From CP2-2F sp034436235 (GTDB lineage Bacteria > Chloroflexota > Anaerolineae > Aggregatilineales > UBA2796): 40,256 nucleotides of DNA. Position numbers and translations under genes: made by a program. Location: contig DAOTWB010000303.1 of the NCBI GenBank assembly GCA_034436235.1, forward strand, positions 1-40,256, given 5' to 3'. The notes beneath the pieces were generated by a model that did no database searches, was not told the DNA's origin, and saw nothing but the letters and a program-made list of their open reading frames with translations. This document shows, in pieces, positions 8,183 through 16,005 of the stretch. Each line of letters starts with the position of its first letter. The stretch's first letter is position 1.

Positions 8183-9289
8183 CTACACGCTGCGATCAAT
8201 CAGATATTCTGCCCATTGTTGCAATAGATCGCGGTAAGGCGAAGGCGGCACGTCGTTCAGCGCGTTCAGAGCTGAGCGCACCATGCTCTCTGCCAGCGCT
8301 TGCGTGTAGGCAATGCTGCCCAAATCATGCAAAATGCGCGTCGCGCGCTCAATCTGCTCAGGTGTAGCACTGGCGTTGCCGATGACCTGCATCAGCGTCT
8401 GGCGCTGCGCTTCATCGGCATGACGCAAGGCGTGAAAGACGATTAGAGTCTTTTTGCCTTCGCGCAAATCTGCGCCAACAGGCTTGCCCGTCTTAGCCGA
8501 GTCGCCGATCACGCCCAGCAGATCGTCCTGCAGTTGAAACGCCGTGCCGCACTGACTGCAAAACTGCTCGATCTTCGCCACGAGCGGATGCTCGCCGATC
8601 ACGTCGCCCAAGCCTATGCGCGCGCCTGCCCTGCCCGCATAGGCGTACAGCACGCCTGTCTTCTTGCGCAGCATCTCCAGCACATCATTTTCGCTCAGAT
8701 GGATCGTATCGCGCCGCGCGGCGAATTGCACATCGAGCGTCTCGCCTTCCACCAGCGTCAATTGCACATCGGTCGCCAGTTCAGCGATTAGGCTCAGCAC
8801 CAGCGCAGGCTCAACGCCATAGCGCGTGTACATATCGTGAAAGAGCATGTAAGACCAAGATTGCTGCACATCGCCTGCCAAAATGCCGATCACGCGACCG
8901 TAATGCGCTGCTTCTTCGCTGCTGAAGCCGAACTCTGCCGCGCCGCGCTCAGCGAATGCCACGTGGACTGTCGGCGCGCCGCGCCGCGTCTCATCGCGAT
9001 CGATGATGTCGTCGTGGACAAGCGTCCATGTGTGGTAGAGTTCAACACCTGCCGCCGCCGGCACAGCGTGCGCTTCATCGCCGCCGACTGCAGCGCAGCA
9101 CAGCATCAGCACGGCAGGTCGCAGCGACTTGCCGCTCAGCCGCAGGTAATGAAACGCTGCCTCTTGAATGTGCGCAGGACGCAAGCGCTGCCCATAGCTG
9201 TGATTGAACAGATAGTCATAGACGCGCTGACGGCGCTGCGCAAGCGCCTCGAACAACTGAGCGTAACGCGCGTTGGATGTGACAGTCAC
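8183..9289 (-). CDS. Trans-polyprenyl diphosphate synthase (IdsA-like)
   Basis: 368 residues from a GTG at 9289 with AAGGA 8 nt upstream. It condenses allylic diphosphates with isopentenyl diphosphate. The first Asp-rich motif is DDIID (93-97) after 'LVH', followed by RRGAPTVH. The second is DDLLG (255-259) with 'GDSAKTGKPVGADLREGKKT'. The DDLLG form and the length resemble actinobacterial IdsA-type geranylgeranyl or farnesyl diphosphate synthases; chain length cannot be fixed from sequence. Products would feed quinone, carotenoid or (bacterio)chlorophyll side chains and the lipid carrier made by UppS at 12716. Only 5 nt separate it from ruvB. Confidence 0.93.
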   Translation of the reverse strand: MTVTSNARYAQLFEALAQRRQRVYDYLFNHSYGQRLRPAHIQEAAFHYLRLSGKSLRPAVLMLCCAAVGGDEAHAVPAAAGVELYHTWTLVHDDIIDRDETRRGAPTVHVAFAERGAAEFGFSSEEAAHYGRVIGILAGDVQQSWSYMLFHDMYTRYGVEPALVLSLIAELATDVQLTLVEGETLDVQFAARRDTIHLSENDVLEMLRKKTGVLYAYAGRAGARIGLGDVIGEHPLVAKIEQFCSQCGTAFQLQDDLLGVIGDSAKTGKPVGADLREGKKTLIVFHALRHADEAQRQTLMQVIGNASATPEQIERATRILHDLGSIAYTQALAESMVRSALNALNDVPPSPYRDLLQQWAEYLIDRSV

Positions 9290-9310
9290 GCAGGATATCC
9301 TTCTAAACAG

Positions 9311-10489
9311 CTAACGGATTGGACGCTGAAACGCTGAGTCGAGCGCGAACGGCTGCGCCAGACGTATGGCGATGAACTCTGTCGCGTCTGCTTCCAGAGT
9401 GCTGCGTCCCAAGCCATATGGCAAGCGATTGTTATTGGCGATCAAGAGCGTCTGCTCGTCAATTGGATAGAGTGCCGTGATCGCCGCGAACGGAAAGCTG
9501 AACGGATCGCCTAGACCGAACGCATTGGGCGGCGGCGTGAAGACGTCGCTGGTCGAGATGCCGTTTGGATCGGCGATGTTGAGCAAATCGGCGACTTGCG
9601 TTTTACCGCCGCTCGTCAAGTTTATCAAAAATACGCGCTTGAAGGCAGCCGCGCGATTCTCGTTTTGATCAGCTTCGATCACAAACGCCTCTTGACCGTT
9701 GATCATGGCGAAGCCGCCAAGAGTGTGATTGGCGCTTTCCAATCTGTAGCTGATCGGCAGGTCGGAGAACGTGCGCGTGGTCAGATCGTAGGCGCGGAAG
9801 ACGACCTGCTGGCGATCGGCAGGGCTGCGCTGCGCGACGATCAGCGCCGAGCCATTAGGAAAAATGCTCATGCCTTGCAATGCGCCGCCTTCCAGCAACA
9901 CAGGCGGCTCCAACAGCTTGCCGAAGGCATCGAAGCGCAAGAGCGATGGCAAGCGCGCCTCAGCCACCCAAAAAGCGCCGCCGACTCTCTGGAAGGCGCG
10001 CGGCGCGAAATCAGCGCCGCTCAGATAGCGCAAAGGCGTTTCGGCGTTCACAATCGGTCGCTCAATGCGCCGATCAGGATCGCCCAAGTGTTGCCAATTT
10101 AAGAGCGAGACATCGCCTGCGCCGCTCTGCGCACGCCGAAATGCCAGCTCAGCCGTGTAGAAGCGCAACAGGTAATCGCTGCTCTGCGCAGGCGTGCCGA
10201 GCTGTGCATCGAAGAGCAGCAGCCATGTGTTGGGATACTCGCCGGGCAGCACGGCGCTGATCGTGCCAACAGGCTGGCTATCGAACGGAAACTTCACGCC
10301 GTTGATCAGCGCGCCTGCTGCCAACGCGGCGCCCGCCGATTGTCCGTCAACCTGCGTGTTGGCAGGCATCACTGCGCGCCCGACCAGCTGCGCCGCGCCA
10401 TTCTGCGCCGATGCTTGTCTTGTGCCGAAGAGCGCGCCACTGAGCAATAGAAGTCCTAGAAACGCACATCGCGTGCTGAATCCGCGCAT
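9311..10489 (-). CDS. Secreted esterase-like phytase-family protein
   Basis: 392 residues with a signal peptide (hydrophobic core 'AFLGLLLLSGALFG', cleavage near ASAQ). The mature protein looks like a beta-propeller of the 'esterase-like activity of phytase' family: 'NGVKFPFDSQPVGTISAVLPGE', 'PNTWLLLFDA', 'FWVAEARLPSLLRFDAFGKLLEP', 'GMSIFPNGSALIVAQRS', 'TLLIANNNRLPYG'. Proteins of this family are extracytoplasmic; the substrate is unknown. Its stop lies 21 nt before the polyprenyl synthase start, so it heads the minus-strand run that ends at 6696. Confidence 0.7.
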   Translation of the reverse strand: MRGFSTRCAFLGLLLLSGALFGTRQASAQNGAAQLVGRAVMPANTQVDGQSAGAALAAGALINGVKFPFDSQPVGTISAVLPGEYPNTWLLLFDAQLGTPAQSSDYLLRFYTAELAFRRAQSGAGDVSLLNWQHLGDPDRRIERPIVNAETPLRYLSGADFAPRAFQRVGGAFWVAEARLPSLLRFDAFGKLLEPPVLLEGGALQGMSIFPNGSALIVAQRSPADRQQVVFRAYDLTTRTFSDLPISYRLESANHTLGGFAMINGQEAFVIEADQNENRAAAFKRVFLINLTSGGKTQVADLLNIADPNGISTSDVFTPPPNAFGLGDPFSFPFAAITALYPIDEQTLLIANNNRLPYGLGRSTLEADATEFIAIRLAQPFALDSAFQRPIR

Positions 10490-10581
10490 TGCCTCACATG
10501 CCTCCGCTGCCGAAGCTCATGCAGGCAATTGTATGCCGTGCTGAAAATTTATGCCAACAATCGGCGAGGAATTTTTGAGGC

Positions 10582-10609
10582 TGCCTGACGCGGCTAGGCA
10601 CGTCAGGCA
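10582..10609 (-). terminator. Hairpin after the copper-chaperone gene
   Basis: Perfect 9-bp stem TGCCTGACG / CGTCAGGCA with a 10-nt loop, 20 nt past the stop codon. It lacks a T tract on the minus strand, so it is a weak or factor-assisted terminator or an mRNA 3'-end stabiliser. Confidence 0.45.
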
Positions 10610-10629
10610 ACGCTTGTGGCTAGTGAAAG

Positions 10630-11490
10630 TTACGGCATCCGAACAGGCACGTCAAAGGTGACCTTCTTGCCTGATTTGAAGATCAAGGTGAGCGTGATGT
10701 TCTCGCCTGCCTTCAGCTCGCGCTTCAGCTGCATCAGCATGATGTGCAAACCGCCCGGCTTCAGCTCGGTCACGCTGCCCAGCGGCAAGCTGATGCCTTC
10801 GGCGAGCGGCTTCATCATCGCCATGTTGTTCTCGACGACCGTCTCGTGCAGCTCGACCAAGCCTGCTACGTCCGTCTCAGCCGCGATCAACACGTCTGAT
10901 TGGCTGCCCTTGTTCTCGATCTTCATGTAGGCTGCGCTGACGCCAAAGCCGCCCTGTCCCATCTGACCGTGACCACCATGACCATGACCGCCGTGACCAT
11001 GGCTGCCTGCCATGCCCGTCGGACGCGCGAAGGCGCCCGTGATCACGATATCGCCTACGCGCGCCTCGCCTTTAGCAGCGCTCTTCATCGCCGCCATGCC
11101 GTGCGCAGGATTATCGTTCAGCAGCACCACCTCGAATGTGTTATCTGCCAACGAGCCGACCGCAGCAGCCGTATAGTAGCCGTTGTCATGCTCATCGAAG
11201 GTTAGCTTGATCGGCTCAGCAGTTACCGAATCTTCGATCTTGCCGCCGGCAGGCACGATCACCACTTCGAAGGTTGTGCCTTCCAGCGCGAGGTAATCGG
11301 TCACGCCTTTGAAGGCGAGATTCTCAACGACTTTCTTGCCGTTCAAGAACACATCCACAGCAGGCGAAGTTGGCGAGAGATGCGCCACGCGCAGATGCGC
11401 GCCGTGATCGTGAGCGACGGCGAAGCTCAACGGCAACAGGGCGAACGCCAAAGCGGCGACCCACAACAGGCTCAACAGATGCTTACGCAT
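10630..11490 (-). CDS. Secreted DUF4397-PCuAC copper-chaperone fusion
   Basis: 286 residues from ATG 11490 with GAGGAAAG upstream; a longer frame reaching 11676 is not needed. A signal peptide ends near AVAHDHG. Residues about 33-150 form a DUF4397 domain ('LRVAHLSPTSPAVDVFLNG', 'ALEGTTFEVVIVPAG'). A Gly/His linker follows (GSHGHGGHGHGGHGQMGQ). The C-terminal domain is PCuAC, with the Cu(I) ligand set visible as 'LHETVVENNMAMMK' and 'LKPGGLHIMLM', the H-x10-M-x21-H-x-M type. PCuAC proteins hand Cu(I) to cytochrome oxidase CuA or buffer periplasmic copper. The His-rich linker may be an additional metal site. It follows a small hypothetical gene in the same transcription unit. Confidence 0.88.
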   Translation of the reverse strand: MRKHLLSLLWVAALAFALLPLSFAVAHDHGAHLRVAHLSPTSPAVDVFLNGKKVVENLAFKGVTDYLALEGTTFEVVIVPAGGKIEDSVTAEPIKLTFDEHDNGYYTAAAVGSLADNTFEVVLLNDNPAHGMAAMKSAAKGEARVGDIVITGAFARPTGMAGSHGHGGHGHGGHGQMGQGGFGVSAAYMKIENKGSQSDVLIAAETDVAGLVELHETVVENNMAMMKPLAEGISLPLGSVTELKPGGLHIMLMQLKRELKAGENITLTLIFKSGKKVTFDVPVRMP

Positions 11491-11569
11491 TGTGTCTTTC
11501 CTCTCAGTCTTGACTTGATTTCGATAGAACTCATCAGGTTGAACAGCGACGAACAGAACCAAATTGCGA

Positions 11570-11956
11570 TCAAGCGGCTGAGAGGCATCGCGGCGGCGGC
11601 GAGAGCGGCTCAAAGGCGAACGAGACGATATTTTCGTCCTCAAGAGCGATTGATAGCATGAACGGCGCGGTCTCAACGGCGAGCATCGGCTCAGGCATCA
11701 CGAAGACGAGCAACACGCTGCTCTGAAGCACGCGCGCTGTGTGATGTTGAGCGTCGGCGCGCTGCTCTGAAGGCGCACTCGAATCGCCGCACATGAAGTC
11801 ATCTGCCCAAGCAGGTGAGGATTCGGGCGCAGCAGCGTGGAAATATAGCAAGCCATGTCGCTGGCACATGGCAGGCGTCATGAGCGCCAACCATAGCGCT
11901 ATCCAAGCTATGAAAGATAGGTAGCTTGCACGTCTGCCAAGCGTTTGACGACACAT
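11570..11956 (-). CDS. Small membrane or secreted hypothetical protein
   Basis: 128 residues and not recognised. The N-terminus has one hydrophobic helix (about 11-27, 'YLSFIAWIALWLALMTPAM') followed by CQRHG and several other Cys and His residues (DDFMCGDSS, DAQHH). A second hydrophobic stretch is 'SSVLLVFVMPEPM'. The C-terminus is Pro-rich ('EPLSPPPR'). A good promoter (11980-12008) lies just upstream, and the PCuAC copper-chaperone gene follows 79 nt downstream, so a role in copper handling is a guess from context only. The ribosome site is weak. Confidence 0.5.
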   Translation of the reverse strand: MCRQTLGRRASYLSFIAWIALWLALMTPAMCQRHGLLYFHAAAPESSPAWADDFMCGDSSAPSEQRADAQHHTARVLQSSVLLVFVMPEPMLAVETAPFMLSIALEDENIVSFAFEPLSPPPRCLSAA

Positions 11957-11979
11957 GCTTATTGAGACCCACTATTATG

Positions 11980-12008
11980 AGTATAGCGCAGATCGCCTGT
12001 GCTGCCAA
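11980..12008 (-). promoter_or_regulatory. Promoter of the copper-chaperone unit
   Basis: On the minus strand, TTGGCA (12003-12008), a 17-nt spacer and TATACT (11980-11985), about 23 nt before the start at 11956. Its -35 lies only 8 nt from the -35 of the divergent frr promoter. Confidence 0.65.
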
Positions 12009-12016
12009 CTCTGGAA

Positions 12017-12045
12017 TTGACAAGCCCTATGTGTTGCGCCACAAT
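12017..12045 (+). promoter_or_regulatory. Promoter of frr-uppS-cdsA
   Basis: Perfect TTGACA (12017-12022), a 17-nt spacer and CACAAT (12040-12045), giving a leader of about 50 nt before frr. Confidence 0.65.
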
Positions 12046-12105
12046 CTTGAAGGCGCCGATCAGTCGGCAGCACTACTTAGACAACTGTGATAGGGACAAC
12101 CTGCC

Positions 12106-12663
12106 ATGATCAACGATGTTTTGAAAGATGCTGAAGGGCGGATGAAAAGCGCCATTGTCGCCCTTGAGGACGATTTGAACGGCATCCGCACAGGACGCGC
12201 CAGCCCTGCGCTTGTGGAGAAGCTGCAAGTGGAATATTACGGCACGCCGACTCCGCTTTACCAAATGGCGAACATCAGCGTGCCTGAGGCGCTGCTGATC
12301 GTGATTAAGCCGTTCGATAAAAGCACTATCAAAGATATTGAAAAGGCGATCCGTGCCAGCGAGCTGGGCTTGAATCCGTCCAACGACGGCACGCTCATCC
12401 GCTTGCCGCTGCCGCCATTGACCACTGAACGCCGCAAAGAGCTGGTGAAGGTCGTCCAGCATCGCCTTGAAGAAGCGCGAGTCGCCGTGCGCAACGTGCG
12501 CCGTCACGCCATTGAAGAATTGCGCGAGTACGAGAAAGAGAGCCTGATCTCAGAAGATGAGTCGCGCAGCGGTCAAGAGAGCGTTCAAAAGCTGACCGAC
12601 CGCTACATTGGGCAGATCGATGAGATCGGCAAGCGCAAGGAACAAGAGATCATGGCGGTCTGA
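12106..12663 (+). CDS. frr: Ribosome recycling factor
   Basis: 185 residues, exactly the family length. With EF-G it splits post-termination ribosomes. Signature segments are 'MKSAIVALEDDLNGIRTGRASPALVEKLQVEYYG', 'ALLIVIKPFDKS', 'GLNPSNDGTLIRLPLPPLTTERRKELVK' and 'AVRNVRRHA', matching domain I and the domain II beta-barrel. AGGGAC precedes the ATG. It leads an operon with uppS and cdsA. The usual upstream partner pyrH is absent; instead frr has its own strong promoter. Confidence 0.97.
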   Translation: MINDVLKDAEGRMKSAIVALEDDLNGIRTGRASPALVEKLQVEYYGTPTPLYQMANISVPEALLIVIKPFDKSTIKDIEKAIRASELGLNPSNDGTLIRLPLPPLTTERRKELVKVVQHRLEEARVAVRNVRRHAIEELREYEKESLISEDESRSGQESVQKLTDRYIGQIDEIGKRKEQEIMAV

Positions 12664-12715
12664 GCGCCGTTGCGCGTATCTTTGCTCAAACGTACAGGAT
12701 AGGTGATGTTGCTTT

Positions 12716-13438
12716 ATGAGCGAGAGTCCTGCGCCATTGCCGGAGCGTATTCCTTACCACGTCGCGATCATCATGGATGGCAACGGACGTTGGGCAAAGG
12801 CGCGCGGCTTGCCGCGCCACGCAGGACATCGCGCAGGCGTGGAGAACTTGCGCCGCATTTTGCGCGCTTGCGCTGAGGTCGGCATTCGCGTGCTGACGGT
12901 CTACGCTTTCTCGACCGAGAACTGGGGCAGACCTGCCGATGAAGTGCGCGGCTTGCTGAACATCCTGCGCACAGTCATTGACCGCGAATTTGACACGCTC
13001 AACGCGAACGGCGTCCAGTTACGGCACATCGGCAACTTGGAAGGACTCTCGCCTGAGCTGCAACAAAAAGTGCGCGACGCCATCGAGAAGACGCGCAACA
13101 ACGATCAGTTGATCCTCAATCTGGCTTTCAACTACGGCGGACGCGATGAGATCATCCGTGCCATGCGCCGCATCGTGCGCGACGGCATTCCGCCTGAGCA
13201 GATTGACGAGACGCTCTTCAATTTTTACCTCGATACAGCCGGCGTGCCTGATCCTGATCTGATCATCCGCACAGGCGGCGAGATGCGCATCAGCAATTTC
13301 CTCGTCTGGCAGAGCGTTTACGCTGAATATTACACGACGCCTAAGTTTTGGCCTGACTTCGATAAAGAGGAGCTGCTGCAAGCCATTCGCCACTACAATC
13401 AGCGTGAGCGGCGTTTTGGCTTGGTGGTGAATCCTTAA
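12716..13438 (+). CDS. uppS: Isoprenyl transferase (UPP synthase)
   Basis: 240 residues. This cis-prenyltransferase builds undecaprenyl (or similar) diphosphate from FPP and IPP for cell-wall carriers. Signatures are 'VAIIMDGNGRWAKARGLPRHAGHRAG' (catalytic Asp and diphosphate-binding Arg), 'LTVYAFSTENWGRP', 'ILNLAFNYGGRDEI', and C-terminal 'DPDLIIRTGGEMRISNFLVWQSVYAE' with the IPP-binding Arg pair. The last is normally '..GE.RLSNFL.WQ', so it is intact. It lies 52 nt after frr and 8 nt before cdsA. Confidence 0.97.
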   Translation: MSESPAPLPERIPYHVAIIMDGNGRWAKARGLPRHAGHRAGVENLRRILRACAEVGIRVLTVYAFSTENWGRPADEVRGLLNILRTVIDREFDTLNANGVQLRHIGNLEGLSPELQQKVRDAIEKTRNNDQLILNLAFNYGGRDEIIRAMRRIVRDGIPPEQIDETLFNFYLDTAGVPDPDLIIRTGGEMRISNFLVWQSVYAEYYTTPKFWPDFDKEELLQAIRHYNQRERRFGLVVNP

Positions 13439-13446
13439 GCGCAACC

Positions 13447-14253
13447 ATGCTCCGCACACGGCTTCTGAGCGCCGCTGTTTTCATCCCGATCGCTGTTGGG
13501 CTGATGTGGCTTGGCGGCGCGCTCTACACAGCGGCGCTGATGATCGCGCTCGCCGTGTGTGGCTGGGAATTCGCTCGGCTGCCGTTGCGCGCCGAGCTGC
13601 GCTTGAACGCTGTGCTGATCATCGGCGGCATTCTGGCGCTGATGAGCGTTCAGGCGTTTCAGCTGCACAGGCTGCTCATGCTGACTCTCAGTTTGATCCT
13701 GTTCAGCAACTTGCTGGTGATGATCGGGCGCTATGGCGCTGAAGAATATGCCGCGCTGCGCTTCGGGCTGAACGTGGCAGCTGCGCTCTACATCGGCGGG
13801 CTAGGGATGCACTTATTGGCGCTGCGCCAGCTTGAGCATGGCAACTACTGGCTGATCCTGACGGTCGTCAGTACGGGCATGGGCGACGTCGGCGCTTATT
13901 TCATCGGTAGCTGGTGTGGCAAGCACAAGTTAGCGCCGAGGCTCTCGCCAAATAAAACGTGGGAAGGCTACTTTGGCGGTCTCCTGTTCGCTGCGCTGAC
14001 AGGCGTGTTGTTGGCGCTGCTCTTCGCGCCTGTGGTGCGCCTGCGCGACGGCGCGCTGATCGGCATTTTGGTCGGCGCGCTCTCGCCGCTCGGCGATCTG
14101 GCGATGTCCGCTTTCAAGCGCAGCGCAGCCGTCAAGGATTTCAGCGGTATTGTGCCAGGACACGGCGGCGCGCTCGACCGCTTTGATACGCTCCTGATCG
14201 GCGGCACGCTCGGCTACTATTGCGCTGCGTGGTTCATCATCGGCACGTTTTAG
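13447..14253 (+). CDS. cdsA: Phosphatidate cytidylyltransferase
   Basis: 268 residues with about eight hydrophobic segments. It makes CDP-diacylglycerol from phosphatidate and CTP for phospholipid synthesis. The family signature is complete near the C-terminus: 'SAFKRSAAVKDFSGIVPGHGGALDRFD'. The upstream 'DVGAYFIGSWCGKHKLAPRLSPNKTWEG' motif is also present. It is third gene of the frr-uppS-cdsA operon, the common bacterial order. dxr, which often follows, is missing; phoU comes next behind its own promoter. Confidence 0.96.
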   Translation: MLRTRLLSAAVFIPIAVGLMWLGGALYTAALMIALAVCGWEFARLPLRAELRLNAVLIIGGILALMSVQAFQLHRLLMLTLSLILFSNLLVMIGRYGAEEYAALRFGLNVAAALYIGGLGMHLLALRQLEHGNYWLILTVVSTGMGDVGAYFIGSWCGKHKLAPRLSPNKTWEGYFGGLLFAALTGVLLALLFAPVVRLRDGALIGILVGALSPLGDLAMSAFKRSAAVKDFSGIVPGHGGALDRFDTLLIGGTLGYYCAAWFIIGTF

Positions 14254-14328
14254 CTGAAAAATTGTGCAGTAAAGTTATAAGAAACAATGAAGCTCAGGTT
14301 AAGGCTCGGCAAGTAGCGGCGCTGACCA

Positions 14329-14357
14329 TTGTTTTAGCCTGCGTTGGATGCTATGAT
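14329..14357 (+). promoter_or_regulatory. Promoter of phoU
   Basis: TTGTTT (14329-14334), a 17-nt spacer and TATGAT (14352-14357). The ATG follows at 14395. No clear pho box was recognised. Confidence 0.45.
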
Positions 14358-14394
14358 GTGAAGCATTGACGCCTGAATGAGCAGAGCCTGAGCT

Positions 14395-15057
14395 ATGCCG
14401 CCGCGCCCTGTCTTGGAACGTAGCTTAATTGATCTAACCGATAACGTGCTGCGGCTCGCCAGCATGGTAGATCAGGCATTGGCGCTGGCAATGCGCGCTC
14501 TGGTTGAGCGCAACGCCGCGCTCGCCGCGCAGGTCAGCGCGAACGACCAACAGCTCAACCGTCTGCGCTACGCCATCGAGGAAGAGTGCTACCGTCTTTT
14601 GGCGATGCAACATCCAAACGCCACTGATCTGCGCCATTTGGTCGGCACGGTCAGCGTCGCCACTAATCTTGAGCGGATCGGCGATCACGCGGCAGGCGTG
14701 GCGCGGCTTGCGCTGCGCATGATTGATGCGCCGCCGCCGCGTCCGCTGGTGGATATTCCGCAGATGGCGGTCATCGGTCGCGAGATGGTGCGCGGCGCTG
14801 TGCAGGCTTTCGTGACGCATAACGTGCCGTTAGCAGAGGCGATCATTCGGCGCGACGAAGAGATCGGTCAGCTTCAGAAGCGCACCTTCCGCGAGATGAT
14901 CGACCTGATGACTGAGCTACCATATCTCGTCGAGCGCGCCACGTTCTTGCTGTGGATATCGCACAACTTGGAGCGCGTTGGCGACCGCGCTACCAACATC
15001 TGCGAGCGCGCCATTTACGTCGTGACGGGCGAGATACGCGAGCATTCTGAGTCCTAG
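14395..15057 (+). CDS. phoU: Phosphate signalling regulator PhoU
   Basis: 220 residues, all-alpha, with the two PhoU repeats. The metal-binding E/D-x-x-x-D motif appears as 'NLERIGDHAAGVAR' (first repeat) and 'NLERVGDRATNICERAIYVVTG' (second repeat). PhoU restrains phosphate uptake through the Pst transporter and PhoR-PhoB signalling. No pst or phoBR genes are near, so it is an isolated copy. It ends in a CTAG shared with the convergent PH-TPR gene. Confidence 0.93.
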   Translation: MPPRPVLERSLIDLTDNVLRLASMVDQALALAMRALVERNAALAAQVSANDQQLNRLRYAIEEECYRLLAMQHPNATDLRHLVGTVSVATNLERIGDHAAGVARLALRMIDAPPPRPLVDIPQMAVIGREMVRGAVQAFVTHNVPLAEAIIRRDEEIGQLQKRTFREMIDLMTELPYLVERATFLLWISHNLERVGDRATNICERAIYVVTGEIREHSES

Positions 15058-15866
15058 ATGCCGAGCTTTTGCAAGGCTGTGCGCGCCAACCTGTGATTCG
15101 GATTGATCTGCAGCGCTTTCTGGTATGCCTCGCGCTGCTTGAACGGATCGGTTTGCAGCAGACCGACCAAATACCACACATCGGCATCTTCAGGATACTG
15201 CTGCGCCAATTGTTTCACCAGAGCGGCTGCTTCGTGCCGCTTATTCTGCTGGACGAGCTGCGCAGCGCGTTTCACCTCTTCAAGAGGTGCGGTCGCGCCG
15301 AAGACTTCCTCAAGCACGCTGGACGGCGGCGCGCTGCGGCGCTCGGTCGGCATGGCGCTTGGCACGGCGGCAGCCTGCGCAAGAATGTGATCGCGCAAGG
15401 CGCGCGCGCGGCGCACCATTGTGAAGTAGTGCGCTGTGCCGCCAGTGCCTGTCACGACCAGCGTCTTGTAGCCGAGCAGGCGTCCGAGCAGGCTCTCGGC
15501 AATTTCGCACGCTTCAAACTTGCTCAGCGAGACTTCTGTGATGCGTCGTATCAGCCAGCCGCGCTTGCTGACGATGCGCAGCGTCGTCACGCTTATCTCA
15601 TCGGTCAGCCAGCGGATGAAGCCGCCGAGCGTGTTCAGCGCGCCTGCTATGATAATGGCGATGCCGCCAAATGCCAGATAAGAGACTGTCTCGTTCGTCA
15701 CGTTCGGCAGACGGCGCAGCTGCTCTGTCAGGATCGGCAGCACCGCCTGAAAAATGACCAGCAGCAGGCTCGTTGTCAGCAATGGCGCGATCCACAGCCA
15801 CGAATGCGAGCCTGTCTTGTACACAACGCGCTCGCCTGCGATCAAGTTCCGCTCGATATAGCCCAT
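15054..15866 (-). CDS. PH-domain membrane protein with C-terminal TPR
   Basis: 270 residues. There are two hydrophobic segments (about 24-47 and 63-85). A bacterial PH-like domain follows ('DEISVTTLRIVSKRGWLIRRITEVSLSKFEACEIAES', 'LGYKTLVVTGTGG'). The C-terminal ~70 residues are TPR-like ('AAQLVQQNKRHEAAALVKQLAQQYPEDADVWYLVGLL', 'YQKALQINPNHRLARTALQKLG'). This is the architecture of bPH2 proteins with an added helical repeat, presumably a membrane-associated scaffold. No enzymatic motif is seen. The ATG at 15866 is preceded by AGGTG. Confidence 0.75.
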   Translation of the reverse strand: MGYIERNLIAGERVVYKTGSHSWLWIAPLLTTSLLLVIFQAVLPILTEQLRRLPNVTNETVSYLAFGGIAIIIAGALNTLGGFIRWLTDEISVTTLRIVSKRGWLIRRITEVSLSKFEACEIAESLLGRLLGYKTLVVTGTGGTAHYFTMVRRARALRDHILAQAAAVPSAMPTERRSAPPSSVLEEVFGATAPLEEVKRAAQLVQQNKRHEAAALVKQLAQQYPEDADVWYLVGLLQTDPFKQREAYQKALQINPNHRLARTALQKLGI

Positions 15867-15992
15867 GTCTTCACCTGCCCATGCCTTGCCTCAGCTAAAG
15901 CATAGCGCAAAACAGCGCAGCACGCTCAGCGCCGCTTGAGAAAACACTATAAAAATCGGATTTCACTGCTCCCACAGCCATGAAATCCATGT

Positions 15993-16005
15993 TAAAATGA
16001 GCGCA
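15993..16005 (+). promoter_or_regulatory. -10 box giving a possibly leaderless rsfS mRNA
   Basis: TAAAAT (15993-15998) ends 6 nt before the ATG at 16005, so transcription would start at or next to the start codon. No ribosome site precedes that ATG and no good -35 was found at standard spacing. Confidence 0.35.

Noticed and set aside
11491..11676. Longer N-terminus for the DUF4397-PCuAC protein
   Set aside because: The extension is Arg-rich, overlaps the upstream gene and would bury the signal peptide; ATG 11490 has a good ribosome site.
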